From assembly GCF_013868135.1 (NCBI RefSeq), contig NZ_JACEMU010000015.1:1-64000 (forward strand): a stretch of DNA of 64,000 nt. The letters run 5' to 3'. The notes beneath the pieces were generated by a model that was given only the letters and a program-made list of their open reading frames with translations, was not told where the DNA came from and ran no database searches. The translations under genes and the position numbers were made by a program. Origin of the DNA: Paracoccus sp. S1E-3 (GTDB lineage: Bacteria; Pseudomonadota; Alphaproteobacteria; Rhodobacterales; Rhodobacteraceae). Shown in pieces: positions 51,652 to 62,065 of the stretch; the stretch's first letter is position 1, and each line of letters begins with the position of its first letter.

Positions 51652-53235
51652 GTGCCTGCGACCGCATCATCAGCACCGGCCGATCTGTTCATCATCGGCG
51701 GCGGGATCAACGGCTGCGGCGTTGCCCGCGACGCCGTCGGGCGCGGCCTTTCGGTGACGCTGGCCGAGCAGGGCGATCTGGCGCAGGGCACCTCATCAGC
51801 CTCGACCAAGCTGTTTCACGGCGGCCTGCGCTATCTGGAATATTTCGAGTTCCGGCTGGTCCGCGAAGCGCTGGAAGAACGCGAGACGCTGCTGACCGCC
51901 ATGCCGCATATCAGCTGGCCGATGCGTTTCGTGCTGCCCTATTCGGCCGACATGCGCTTCGAAAGCGATACGCCGACCTCGCGCCTGCTGGGGATGGTGA
52001 TGCCGTGGATGAAGGGGCGCCGCCCGGCCTGGCTGATCCGGCTGGGGTTGTTTCTGTATGACAATCTGGGCGGGCGGAAGATCCTGCCGGGCACCGCCAG
52101 GCTGGACCTGAAGACCGATCCGGCCGGGCGGCCGCTGAAGCCGGGCTTCGGGCTGGCCTATGAATACAGCGATTGCTGGGTGCAGGATTCGCGTCTGGTG
52201 GTGCTGAACGCCCGCGATGCCGAGGCGCGGGGCGCCCGGATCATGACCCGGACCCGCGTCACCGCCGCCCATCGCGAAGGTGATCTGTGGAGGGTCGAGG
52301 TCGAGGGCCCGGACGGCCCCGCCACCCATTACGCCCGCGCATTGGTGAATGCCGGCGGCCCCTGGGTCGAGGACGTGATCCGCAACGTCACCCATATCCA
52401 GTCCAGCGAAGGGGTGCGGCTGGTGCGCGGCAGCCATATCGTGGTGCCGAAGCTTTATGATCACGACCGCTGCTATTTCTTTCAGGGTTCGGACGGAAGG
52501 ATCATCTTTGCAATCCCTTACGAGCAGGACTTCACCCTGATCGGAACCACCGACAAGGACCATCACGGGCGCCCCGATCAGGTCCATTGCACCGATGAGG
52601 AGCGCGATTACCTCTGCGCCTTTGCCAGTCAGTATTTCGCCCGGCCGGTGACGGCCGCCGATGTCGTCTGGACCTATTCCGGGGTCAGGCCGCTGTATAA
52701 TGACGGGGCGAAATCGGCCACGGCGGCGACGCGGGACTATGTGCTCAGCGTCGATGACAAGGGCGCGCCGCTGCTGAACGTCTTTGGCGGCAAGATCACC
52801 ACCTATCGGCGGCTGGCCGAAAGCGCGCTGGAAAAGCTGAAGCCGTGGTTCCCGCAGGCCACGGGCGACTGGACCGCGCGGGTGCCGCTGCCGGGCGGCG
52901 ATTTCCCGGTCGACGGCGTGGAGGCGCTGACGGAAAACCTGCTGACCGCCTATCCGTTCCTGACCGTGGATTGGGCGAGACGACTGATCCGCACCTATGG
53001 GACCGAGGCGTTCGACCTGCTGGGCGCGGCGCGCAGCGGCGCTGATCTTGGGCCGGATTTCGGCGCGACCCTGACCGGGGCCGAAATCGACTGGCTGATC
53101 GCCCGCGAATACGCGCATGCTGCTGATGATATCCTGTGGCGGCGCACCAAGCTGGGGCTGCACATGACCCCCGAACAGGTGGCCGCCATGGACGATTATG
53201 TGCGGCAGGCCCGGATGGCCGCCGCCGCGCAATAA
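51652..53235 (+). CDS. glpD: Aerobic glycerol-3-phosphate dehydrogenase
   Basis: 527 aa from a GTG with GAGGAGG 5 bp upstream. Membrane-associated FAD enzyme that oxidises glycerol-3-phosphate to DHAP and reduces quinone. FAD motif LFIIGGGINGCGVARDAVGRG; substrate region STKLFHGGLRYLEYFEFRLV; C-terminal GGKITTYRRLAE. It is the first gene of the glycerol operon, and the ABC genes follow 56 bp downstream. Confidence 0.95.
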   Translation: MPATASSAPADLFIIGGGINGCGVARDAVGRGLSVTLAEQGDLAQGTSSASTKLFHGGLRYLEYFEFRLVREALEERETLLTAMPHISWPMRFVLPYSADMRFESDTPTSRLLGMVMPWMKGRRPAWLIRLGLFLYDNLGGRKILPGTARLDLKTDPAGRPLKPGFGLAYEYSDCWVQDSRLVVLNARDAEARGARIMTRTRVTAAHREGDLWRVEVEGPDGPATHYARALVNAGGPWVEDVIRNVTHIQSSEGVRLVRGSHIVVPKLYDHDRCYFFQGSDGRIIFAIPYEQDFTLIGTTDKDHHGRPDQVHCTDEERDYLCAFASQYFARPVTAADVVWTYSGVRPLYNDGAKSATAATRDYVLSVDDKGAPLLNVFGGKITTYRRLAESALEKLKPWFPQATGDWTARVPLPGGDFPVDGVEALTENLLTAYPFLTVDWARRLIRTYGTEAFDLLGAARSGADLGPDFGATLTGAEIDWLIAREYAHAADDILWRRTKLGLHMTPEQVAAMDDYVRQARMAAAAQ

Positions 53236-53291
53236 GGCGCGATGCCGCCCGAGAGAGAGCAGGCGCGCGCGACAGGAAAAGGGGAGGCCGA

Positions 53292-54368
53292 ATGGCGCTG
53301 GAATTGCAGGGCGTGTCACGCGCGGTGGGGGGCAGGGTGCATATCCATCCCACCAGCCTGACATTGCAAAAGGGGACGATGAACGTGCTGCTGGGGCCGA
53401 CCTCGGCGGGCAAGACCAGCCTGATGCGGCTGATGGCGGGGCTGGATCAGCCCACAGCCGGGCGCATCCTGTGGAACGGTCAGGACGTCACCGGCCAGCG
53501 GGTGCAGGACCGGGGCGTGGCCATGGTCTATCAGCAGTTCATCAACTATCCGGGCCTGACGGTTTACGAAAACATCGCGTCGCCCTTGCGCATCCTCGGC
53601 CGCCCGCAGGACGAGATCGACCGCGCGGTGCGCGAAACGGCCGAGATGCTGCGCCTGACGCCGATGCTGAGCCGCAAGCCGCTGGAGCTTTCGGGCGGCC
53701 AGCAGCAGCGCTGCGCGCTGGCGCGAGCCTTGGTGAAGGGTGCGGGGCTTGTCCTGCTGGACGAGCCGCTGGCCAATCTCGACTACAAGCTGCGCGAGGA
53801 GCTTCGCGTGGAAATTCCAAGGATTTTCGAAGCTTCCGGCGCGATCTTCGTCTATGCAACCACTGAGCCCGAGGAGGCCCTGCTTCTCGGCGGTCAGACC
53901 GCGACGCTGTGGGAGGGCCGGGTGACGCAGTTCGGCCCGACACCGCAGGTCTATCGCCAGCCGCAGGACGCCACCACGGCGCGGGTGTTCAGCGATCCGC
54001 CGATGAATTTCATGGCGGCCGAAAAGCAGGGCGCCCGGATGGTGCTGGGCGGCACGCCGGTCGCGGGTTTCGCCGATCTCTCCGATGGCCGCTATCAGGC
54101 CGGGTTCCGCGCCAATCACCTGCATCTGTCGGAGCACAGCGCGGCGGCGATACCCTTCGACTGCACGCTGGCCGTGACCGAGATCACCGGGTCCGAGACC
54201 TTCATCCATGTCGATCACGCCGGCGACCGCTGGGTCGGGCTGGTCGAGGGCGTCCACGCCCTGCAACCGGGGCAGCCGCTGACCGTCTGGCTGGACCCGG
54301 CCCATGTCTATCTGTTCGACGCCGAAGGCCGGCTTGCCGCGCCCGCGTCCTATGCAATGGCGGCCTGA
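53292..54368 (+). CDS. glpS: Glycerol ABC transporter ATP-binding protein GlpS-like
   Basis: 358 aa from ATG 53292, preceded by GGGGAGG. Walker A GPTSAGKTS (residues about 35-43), signature LSGGQQQR, Walker B VLLDEPLANLD. The switch-His position reads YATTEPEEAL rather than VTHDQ, so the usual His is Thr. A C-terminal OB-like regulatory domain follows. With GlpT it forms an unequal ATPase pair driving glycerol import, as in Rhizobium leguminosarum GlpSTPQUV. Confidence 0.9.
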   Translation: MALELQGVSRAVGGRVHIHPTSLTLQKGTMNVLLGPTSAGKTSLMRLMAGLDQPTAGRILWNGQDVTGQRVQDRGVAMVYQQFINYPGLTVYENIASPLRILGRPQDEIDRAVRETAEMLRLTPMLSRKPLELSGGQQQRCALARALVKGAGLVLLDEPLANLDYKLREELRVEIPRIFEASGAIFVYATTEPEEALLLGGQTATLWEGRVTQFGPTPQVYRQPQDATTARVFSDPPMNFMAAEKQGARMVLGGTPVAGFADLSDGRYQAGFRANHLHLSEHSAAAIPFDCTLAVTEITGSETFIHVDHAGDRWVGLVEGVHALQPGQPLTVWLDPAHVYLFDAEGRLAAPASYAMAA

Positions 54369-54373
54369 GGCGC

Positions 54374-55455
54374 ATGGCACAGATCACGCTGAAAAACCTT
54401 GCCCACAGCTACAATCCGCATCCCGCGTCGGAGCAGGATTACGCGCTGAAGGAAATCGACCATGTCTGGCAGGACGGCGGCGCCTATGCGCTGCTGGGCG
54501 CCTCGGGCAGCGGCAAGACCACGCTGCTGAACATCATCTCGGGGCTTTTGCGGCCCAGCCATGGCCGGGTGCTGTTCGGCGACCGCGACGTGACCGATGC
54601 GCCGACGGCGGAGCGTAACATCGCCCAGGTCTTCCAGTTCCCGGTCGTCTACGACACCATGACCGTGCGCGACAACCTTGCCTTCCCGCTGCGCAATCGC
54701 GGCATGGATGCGGGTTACATCAAGGCCCGCGTCGATCAGATCGCGGCCATGATCGGCATGGAGGGGATGCTGTCGCGCAAGGCGCAGGGACTGACGGCGG
54801 ATGCCAAGCAGAAGATCAGCCTCGGCCGCGGCATGGTCCGCGAGGATGTGAATGCGATCCTGTTCGACGAGCCGCTGACCGTCATCGACCCGCATATGAA
54901 ATGGGAATTGCGCACCCAGCTGAAGCAGCTGCACCGCGAATTCGGCCATACCATGATCTATGTCACCCATGATCAGACCGAGGCGCTGACCTTCGCCCAG
55001 AAAGTCGTGGTGATGCATGACGGGCGCGTCGTCCAGATGGGCACGCCCGAGGAACTGTTCGAGACCCCCGCCCATACCTTCGTGGGCTATTTCATCGGGT
55101 CGCCGGGGATGAATTTTCTCGATGCCGAGGTGCAGGGAAACCGCGCCGTTCTGCCCGGCGGCGAAAGCGTCGATCTGGGGGCGCACTACGCCCCCGCTTC
55201 CGGCAGGGTGCAGATCGGCATCCGGCCCGAATATGCCCGCCTCAGCGCCGATCAGGGGCTGCCTTTGACCATCAGCCGCGTCGAGGATGCGGGCCGGCAC
55301 CGGCTTCTGCGCGGCGCGGTTCTGGGCAAGCCCCTGAACATCGTGCTGGCCGAAGGCGAAGCCGTCGAGGGCCGCAGCCGCGTCCTGTTCCGGCCCGAAA
55401 AGATCAATGTCTATGCCGATGACTGGCGCGTCGCGCCCGAGGAGAGGGCCGCCTG

Positions 55456-55456
<1 letters not shown>
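54374..55456 (+). CDS. glpT: Glycerol ABC transporter ATP-binding protein GlpT-like
   Basis: 360 aa. Walker A GASGSGKTT and Walker B ILFDEPLTVIDP are intact and the switch His is in YVTHDQTEAL. The ABC signature is degenerate: LTADAKQKISLGRG replaces LSGGQ. Thus GlpS has a good signature but no switch His, while GlpT has the His but a poor signature, which would leave one composite ATP site competent. Starts 5 bp after glpS and overlaps glpP by 1 bp. Confidence 0.9.
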
Positions 55457-56342
<886 letters not shown>

Positions 56343-56343
<1 letters not shown>

Positions 56344-57146
56344 TGCGCATCAAGACCTCTGCCGTGGTGATGGCGCTGTATCTGCTGTTCCTGATGGTGC
56401 CGATCTACTGGCTGGTGAACATGAGCTTCAAGACCAATGCCGAGATCACCGGCGCCTTCACCCTGTTCCCGCAGAACCTGACCCTGCGGAACTACCGGAT
56501 CATCCTGACCGATCCGAGCTGGTATATGGGTTACGTCAACTCGATCATCTATGTGGTGATGAACACGGTGATTTCCATCACCGTGGCGCTGCCGGCGGCC
56601 TATGCCTTCTCGCGCTATAATTTCGTCGGCGACAAGCATCTCTTCTTCTGGCTGCTGACCAACCGGATGGCGCCGCCTGCGGTCTTCGCGCTGCCCTTCT
56701 TCCAGCTTTATTCCTCGATCGGGCTGTTCGACACCCATATTGCTGTGGCGTTGGCGCATTGCCTGTTCAACGTGCCGCTGGCGGTGTGGATTCTGGAAGG
56801 CTTCATGCGCGGCGTGCCCAAAGAAATCGACGAGACGGCCTATATCGACGGCTATTCCTTCCCGCGCTTCTTCGTGAAGATCTTCATGCCGCTGATCGCG
56901 AGCGGCATCGGCGTCGCCGCCTTCTTCTGCTTCATGTTCAGCTGGGTGGAACTGCTGCTGTCGCGCACCCTGACATCGGTGAACGCCAAACCCATCGCCG
57001 CGACCATGACCCGCACGGTCAGTGCCTCGGGCATGGACTGGGGCGTGCTGGCGGCGGCGGGCGTCCTGACCATCATTCCGGGGGCCTTGGTCATCTGGTT
57101 TGTTCGCAACTACATCGCCAAGGGCTTCGCCCTGGGGAGGGTGTGA
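56343..57146 (+). CDS. glpQ: Glycerol ABC transporter permease GlpQ-like
   Basis: 267 aa, six helices, MalG/UgpE type. The EAA-like loop is IDETAYIDGYSFPRFFVKIF. ATG shares a base with the glpP stop, and its stop shares a base with the next start, so the operon is fully coupled. Partner of GlpP. Confidence 0.92.
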
Positions 57147-57571
57147 TGACTGACACCGCAATCACCGCCCGCCGCACCAACTGGCCGGCGATCTATGCCG
57201 CCGCCATTCTCGTGCTTGGCGCCGCCCTCGGCTTTCTGATCTGGGTCACCCCGATGACCGAGGACGGCGCGAAAGCCTGGACCGATCCGATGATCCCCGG
57301 CGGCTGGATGGCCTGGACCTTCCCGGTGGCGCTGTTCTTCTGGATCATCGCCAGCCTGCTGGTGCTGTTCACCATCCTCGCCATCCGCTTCCCGGAAACC
57401 CCGCGCCGGGGCATCCTGCGGATTGACACCACGCGCGGGGACCGGCTGTTCATCTCGCTTCTCGGCTCGGCCTTCATCTGTCTCGGCTGGCTGTTCTTCT
57501 TCGGCGCCCCGGTCTGGTGGGGCCTCGGACTGTGTTTCGTCTATGCCGCGGCGGTGTTCCGCTGGGTGTGA
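57146..57571 (+). CDS. glpU: DUF2160 membrane protein, GlpU-like
   Basis: 141 aa, with two N-terminal helices (AIYAAAILVLGAALGFLIWV, TFPVALFFWIIASLLVLFTI) and two near the C-terminus (SLLGSAFICLGWLFFFGAP). DUF2160 proteins occur only in glycerol ABC operons of this type; the exact role is unknown. It starts in a TGATG overlap with glpQ. Confidence 0.88.
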   Translation: MTDTAITARRTNWPAIYAAAILVLGAALGFLIWVTPMTEDGAKAWTDPMIPGGWMAWTFPVALFFWIIASLLVLFTILAIRFPETPRRGILRIDTTRGDRLFISLLGSAFICLGWLFFFGAPVWWGLGLCFVYAAAVFRWV

Positions 57572-57639
57572 CGGCCTGACATTTCCGGGGGCGGGCGCCC
57601 GGCCCCGGACCGATAACCAAGTCTCAACGGGAGGATCAC

Positions 57640-59358
57640 ATGAGACTGAACTACACGACTGCCATGGCGCTTGCGCTGATGGTCACAGGCGCGCCCGCCT
57701 TCGCCGATATGGAGGCCGCGAAGGCTTTCCTCGACAAGGAAATCGGCGACATGTCGACGCTGACCCGGCCCGAGCAGGAGGCCGAGATGCAGTGGTTCAT
57801 CGACGCCGCCGCGCCGCTGGCCGGGATGGAGATCAAGGTGGTCTCCGAAACCATCACCACCCATGAATATGAATCGAAGGTGCTGGCGCCGGCCTTCACC
57901 GCCATCACCGGCATCAAGGTCACTCATGACCTGATCGGCGAGGGCGATGTGGTCGAAAAGCTTCAGACCCAGATGCAGACCGGCGAGAACATCTATGACG
58001 GCTATGTCAACGACAGCGACCTGATCGGCACCCATTGGCGCTATCAGCAGGCCCGCGACCTGACCAAATGGATGGCCGAGGAGGGCAAGGATTTCACCAA
58101 TCCCGGCCTCGATCTGCCGGATTTCATCGGGCTGAAATTCACCACCGCGCCGGATGGCGACCTGTATCAGCTGCCCGACCAGCAATTCGCCAACCTCTAC
58201 TGGTTCCGCTATGACTGGTTCAACGACCAGAAGACCAAGGACGATTTCAAGGCCAAATATGGCTATGACCTCGGCGTGCCGGTGAACTGGTCGGCTTACG
58301 AGGATATCGCCGAATTCTTCACCGGCCGCGACATGTCCTATATCGAGGGCGGTCCCACCAAGGCCTGGGGCAACATGGATTACGGCAAGAAGGACCCCAG
58401 CCTCGGCTGGCGTTACACCGATGCCTGGATGTCCATGGCCGGCATGGGCGACAAGGGTGACCCGAACGGGTTGCCGGTCGATGAATGGGGCATCCGCGTC
58501 GACGAGAACTCGCGGCCCGTCGGTTCCTGCGTGGCGCGCGGTGGCGCGACCAACGATGCCGCTGCCGTCTATGCCGTGACCAAGGCCATCGACTGGCTGA
58601 AGGCCTATACGCCGCCGGAGGCCATGGGCATGACCTTCGGCGAGGCGGGGCCGGTGCCGGCGCGCGGCGACATCGCCCAGCAGATGTTCTGGTATACCGC
58701 CTTCACCGCCGACATGGTCAAGGAAGGCACCCCCGTCGTGAACGCGGACGGCACGCCGAAATGGCGCATGGCACCCTCGCCCCATGGCGCCTATTGGTCC
58801 GAAGGCACCAAGATCGGCTATCAGGACGTGGGGTCGTGGACGCTGCTGAAATCGACCCCGGTCGACCGCGCGCAGGCGGCGTGGCTTTATGCGCAGTTCG
58901 TCACCTCGAAAACGGTCGATGTGAAGAAATCCGATGTCGGGCTGACCTTCATCCGCCAGTCGACCATCGACAGCGAGCATTTCACCGAACGCGCGCCGAA
59001 ACTGGGCGGTCTGATCGAATTCTACCGCTCGCCCGCCCGTGTGCAGTGGTCGCCGACCGGCACCAATATCCCCGATTATCCGAAGCTGGCCCAACTGTGG
59101 TGGCAGAATATCGGCGATGCGCTGTCGGGCGCGAAAACCCCGCAGGAGGCGCTGGATGCGCTGTGTGCCGAGCAGGAGAAGGTGCTTGAGCGGCTGGAGC
59201 GTGCGGGCGTGCAGGGCGATCTCGGTCCGAAGATGAACGAGGAGAAGGACCCGCAGGAATGGCTGGACGCGGAAGGCGCGCCGGTTGCCAAGCTGGAAAA
59301 CGAGAAGCCGCAGGGCGAGACCATCGCCTATGACGAGCTGATCAAGTCCTGGCAGTAA
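57640..59358 (+). CDS. glpV: Glycerol ABC transporter substrate-binding protein GlpV-like
   Basis: 572 aa, unusually long for the family's 400-450 aa but typical of GlpV. Signal peptide MRLNYTTAMALALMVTGAPA, cleaved after FA. The mature part has KVVSETITTHEYESKVLAPA and ends in a polar tail. It binds glycerol in the periplasm for GlpPQ. The preceding GGGAGG site is good. A GC-rich hairpin follows the stop. Confidence 0.93.
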   Translation: MRLNYTTAMALALMVTGAPAFADMEAAKAFLDKEIGDMSTLTRPEQEAEMQWFIDAAAPLAGMEIKVVSETITTHEYESKVLAPAFTAITGIKVTHDLIGEGDVVEKLQTQMQTGENIYDGYVNDSDLIGTHWRYQQARDLTKWMAEEGKDFTNPGLDLPDFIGLKFTTAPDGDLYQLPDQQFANLYWFRYDWFNDQKTKDDFKAKYGYDLGVPVNWSAYEDIAEFFTGRDMSYIEGGPTKAWGNMDYGKKDPSLGWRYTDAWMSMAGMGDKGDPNGLPVDEWGIRVDENSRPVGSCVARGGATNDAAAVYAVTKAIDWLKAYTPPEAMGMTFGEAGPVPARGDIAQQMFWYTAFTADMVKEGTPVVNADGTPKWRMAPSPHGAYWSEGTKIGYQDVGSWTLLKSTPVDRAQAAWLYAQFVTSKTVDVKKSDVGLTFIRQSTIDSEHFTERAPKLGGLIEFYRSPARVQWSPTGTNIPDYPKLAQLWWQNIGDALSGAKTPQEALDALCAEQEKVLERLERAGVQGDLGPKMNEEKDPQEWLDAEGAPVAKLENEKPQGETIAYDELIKSWQ

Positions 59359-59370
59359 GCCCGGATCTCG

Positions 59371-59396
59371 GGCGGGCGGCTTGCGGGCCGCCCGCC
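59371..59396 (+). terminator. Hairpin between glpV and glpK
   Basis: GGCGGGCGGC (59371-59380) pairs with GCCGCCCGCC (59387-59396), a perfect 10-bp stem with a 6-nt loop, followed by CTTTCTTTT a few bases later. It could partly terminate the operon and protect the abundant glpV message. Confidence 0.65.
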
Positions 59397-59427
59397 GTCA
59401 CTTTCTTTTCACGTCGGGACCATCGCC

Positions 59428-60915
59428 ATGACCCATATCCTCGCCATCGATCAGGGCACCACCTCGTCCCGCGCCATCCTGTTTGATGCGGAGCTGCGCC
59501 CCGTCGCCGTTGCGCAGGAGGAATTCCCCCAGCATTACCCGCAATCGGGCTGGGTCGAGCATGACCCCTCGGACATCTGGGCCACCGTCGCCGCCACCGC
59601 CCGCGCGGCCATCGAGAAGGCCGGGATCACCGCCGCCGCCATCACCGCCATCGGCATCACCAATCAGCGCGAGACCACGCTGCTGTGGGACCGTGCCACC
59701 GGCCAGCCGCTTCACAATGCTATCGTCTGGCAGGACCGCCGCACCTCCGGGATCTGCGCCGACCTGAAGGATCAGGGCCATGAGGCGATGATTACGGCCC
59801 GCACCGGATTGCTTCTGGACCCCTATTTCTCGGGCACCAAGCTGAAATGGCTGCTCGATACCATCCCCGGCGCCCGTACCCGCGCCGAAAAGGGCGAGCT
59901 GGCCTTCGGCACCGTCGACAGCTGGCTGATCTGGAACCTGACGGGCGGCCGTGTCCACGCGACCGACGCCACGAATGCCGCCCGCACCCTGCTGTATAAC
60001 ATCGCCGAGAACCGCTGGGACGACGAGATCCTGGCCCTGCTGGACATTCCGGCGGCGCTGCTGCCCGAAGTCCGCGACTGCGCCGATGATTTCGGCACCA
60101 CCCGCGCCGATCTGTTCGGGCGCGAGATCCCGATTCTGGGCGTCGCCGGCGACCAGCATGCCGCCGCCATCGGGCAGGCCTGTTTTCAGCCCGGCATGAT
60201 GAAATCGACCTATGGCACCGGCTGCTTCGCGCTGCTGAATACCGGCGATCAGATGGTGCCCTCGACCAACCGTCTGCTGACGACCATCGCCTATCGGCTG
60301 GACGGGCGGACCACCTATGCGCTGGAAGGCTCGATCTTCATCGCGGGCGCGGTGGTGCAATGGCTGCGCGACGGGCTGAAGATCATCCGCCATGCCTCGG
60401 AAACGCAGGCGCTTGCCGAGGCGGCCGATCCGACGCAGGAGGTGGTGTTGGTCCCGGCCTTTACTGGCCTCGGTGCGCCCTACTGGCACCCCGAAAGCCG
60501 GGGCGCGGTCTACGGGCTGACCCGCAATTCGGGGCCGGCCGAATTCGCCCGCGCGGCGCTGGAGAGCGTGGGCTATCAGACCCGCGACCTGCTGGAAGCG
60601 ATGCGCGCCGACTGGAGCGCCGGGGCCGAGGGCGTGTTGCGCGTCGATGGCGGCATGGTCGCCTCGGACTGGGCGATGCAGTTCCTGTCGGACATTCTGG
60701 GCGCACCGGTCGACCGGCCTGTGGTGACGGAAACCACCGCGCTCGGCGCGGCCTGGCTCGCCGGGATGCGCGCGGGCATCTATCCGGGGCCGGAGGGTTT
60801 CGCCGAAAGCTGGGCGCTGGAACGCCGCTTCGATCCGGGCATGGATGACGACACGCGCAGCGCGAAATACGCCCGCTGGCAGCGCGCCGTCCAAGCCACG
60901 ATTGCCGCGACATGA
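59428..60915 (+). CDS. glpK: Glycerol kinase
   Basis: 495 aa, full length. FGGY fold: N-terminal [29 protein letters not shown]; catalytic Asp region [18 protein letters not shown]; and C-terminal [17 protein letters not shown]. It phosphorylates imported glycerol to glycerol-3-phosphate, the substrate of GlpD and inducer of GlpR. It overlaps the next gene by 4 bp. Confidence 0.96.
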   Translation: MTHILAIDQGTTSSRAILFDAELRPVAVAQEEFPQHYPQSGWVEHDPSDIWATVAATARAAIEKAGITAAAITAIGITNQRETTLLWDRATGQPLHNAIVWQDRRTSGICADLKDQGHEAMITARTGLLLDPYFSGTKLKWLLDTIPGARTRAEKGELAFGTVDSWLIWNLTGGRVHATDATNAARTLLYNIAENRWDDEILALLDIPAALLPEVRDCADDFGTTRADLFGREIPILGVAGDQHAAAIGQACFQPGMMKSTYGTGCFALLNTGDQMVPSTNRLLTTIAYRLDGRTTYALEGSIFIAGAVVQWLRDGLKIIRHASETQALAEAADPTQEVVLVPAFTGLGAPYWHPESRGAVYGLTRNSGPAEFARAALESVGYQTRDLLEAMRADWSAGAEGVLRVDGGMVASDWAMQFLSDILGAPVDRPVVTETTALGAAWLAGMRAGIYPGPEGFAESWALERRFDPGMDDDTRSAKYARWQRAVQATIAAT

Positions 60916-62051
60916 GCGCCTTCGGTTTCGCGCTGCCCGGACAGGTGCTGTTCGGACGTGGAGAGGCCGCGAAAGCCCTCGGTCTGATCGCCGCCTTCGG
61001 GGGCAGGGGCGTGGTCGTGCATGGCGCCTCGGCGGCGCGCGCCGCATGGCTGGTCGAGGCGCTGCGCGACGCGGGACTTCGGGTCGCGACCATCAGCTGC
61101 GGGTCGGAACCGACGCTGCCGATGCTGCTAAAGGCGCTGGATCAGGCCCGCGCTGCCCGTCCCGACTGGGTCGTGGCCCTTGGCGGCGGCGCGGTGATCG
61201 ACATGGGCAAGGCGCTGGCGGCGCTGATCCCCGCGCCTTCCGAGCCGATGGATCATCTTGAGGTGGTGGGGAAGGGTCTGCCCTTGACGGCGCCCCCGCT
61301 GCCCTTCGTGGCCATCCCCACCACCGCCGGCACCGGGGCCGAGGCCACGCGCAACGCCGTCATCGGCCTGCCGGAACATGGTCGCAAGGTCTCGCTGCGC
61401 GATGCGCAGATGCTGCCCCGCATCGCCATCGTCGATCCGGCCCTGACCGATGGCAGCCCGCGCGCGGTGACGCTGGCCTCGGGTCTCGACGCGCTGGCGC
61501 AGGTGATCGAGCCTTATGTCTCCGCCAAGGCCACGCCCTTCACCGATGCGATCGCGCTTCCGGCCATTGCGCCGGGCCTTGAAGCGCTGGCACGGTTGAT
61601 GGAGGCCGAGGACCCGGCCGCGCGCGATACCATGGCCTGGGTCAGCCTGTCGGGCGGCATCGCGCTGGCGAATGGCGGCTTGGGCGCGGTGCATGGGCTG
61701 GCCGGGGTGATCGGTGGCGTGACGCCTGCGGCGCATGGTGCGATCTGCGGCGCGCTGCTGGGGCCGGTGCTGGGAATGAACCGGCTGCGCGCCGACGGTG
61801 CGGCGGCGGCACGCATCGCCACCGTCTGCGCCATCATTGCCGAGGCGCTCTCAGTGCCCGAGGCCGAAGCGCCCGCCGCCCTCGCCAACTGGACCCGAAA
61901 GGCAGGACTTCCGGGTCTGCTGGCGCAGGGGCTGGCCCCGGCGCTGCACCATCAGGTGGCGGTCGCGGCGATGCAAAGCTCCTCCTACAAGGGGAATCCG
62001 GTGACGCTGACGGTGTCGGATCTGGAACAGGTGCTGGGCGCAGCGGCCTGA
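60912..62051 (+). CDS. Iron-containing alcohol dehydrogenase (maleylacetate reductase-like)
   Basis: 379 aa. Family-III motifs: the NAD loop [31 protein letters not shown], and metal ligands in [21 protein letters not shown] and HGAICG. Overlap with glpK (ATGA) suggests coexpression, so glycerol, 1,3-propanediol or dihydroxyacetone may be relevant. Maleylacetate reductase activity is equally consistent with sequence alone. Confidence 0.87.
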   Translation: MSAFGFALPGQVLFGRGEAAKALGLIAAFGGRGVVVHGASAARAAWLVEALRDAGLRVATISCGSEPTLPMLLKALDQARAARPDWVVALGGGAVIDMGKALAALIPAPSEPMDHLEVVGKGLPLTAPPLPFVAIPTTAGTGAEATRNAVIGLPEHGRKVSLRDAQMLPRIAIVDPALTDGSPRAVTLASGLDALAQVIEPYVSAKATPFTDAIALPAIAPGLEALARLMEAEDPAARDTMAWVSLSGGIALANGGLGAVHGLAGVIGGVTPAAHGAICGALLGPVLGMNRLRADGAAAARIATVCAIIAEALSVPEAEAPAALANWTRKAGLPGLLAQGLAPALHHQVAVAAMQSSSYKGNPVTLTVSDLEQVLGAAA

Positions 62052-62065
62052 GGGCGGCCTGATCG

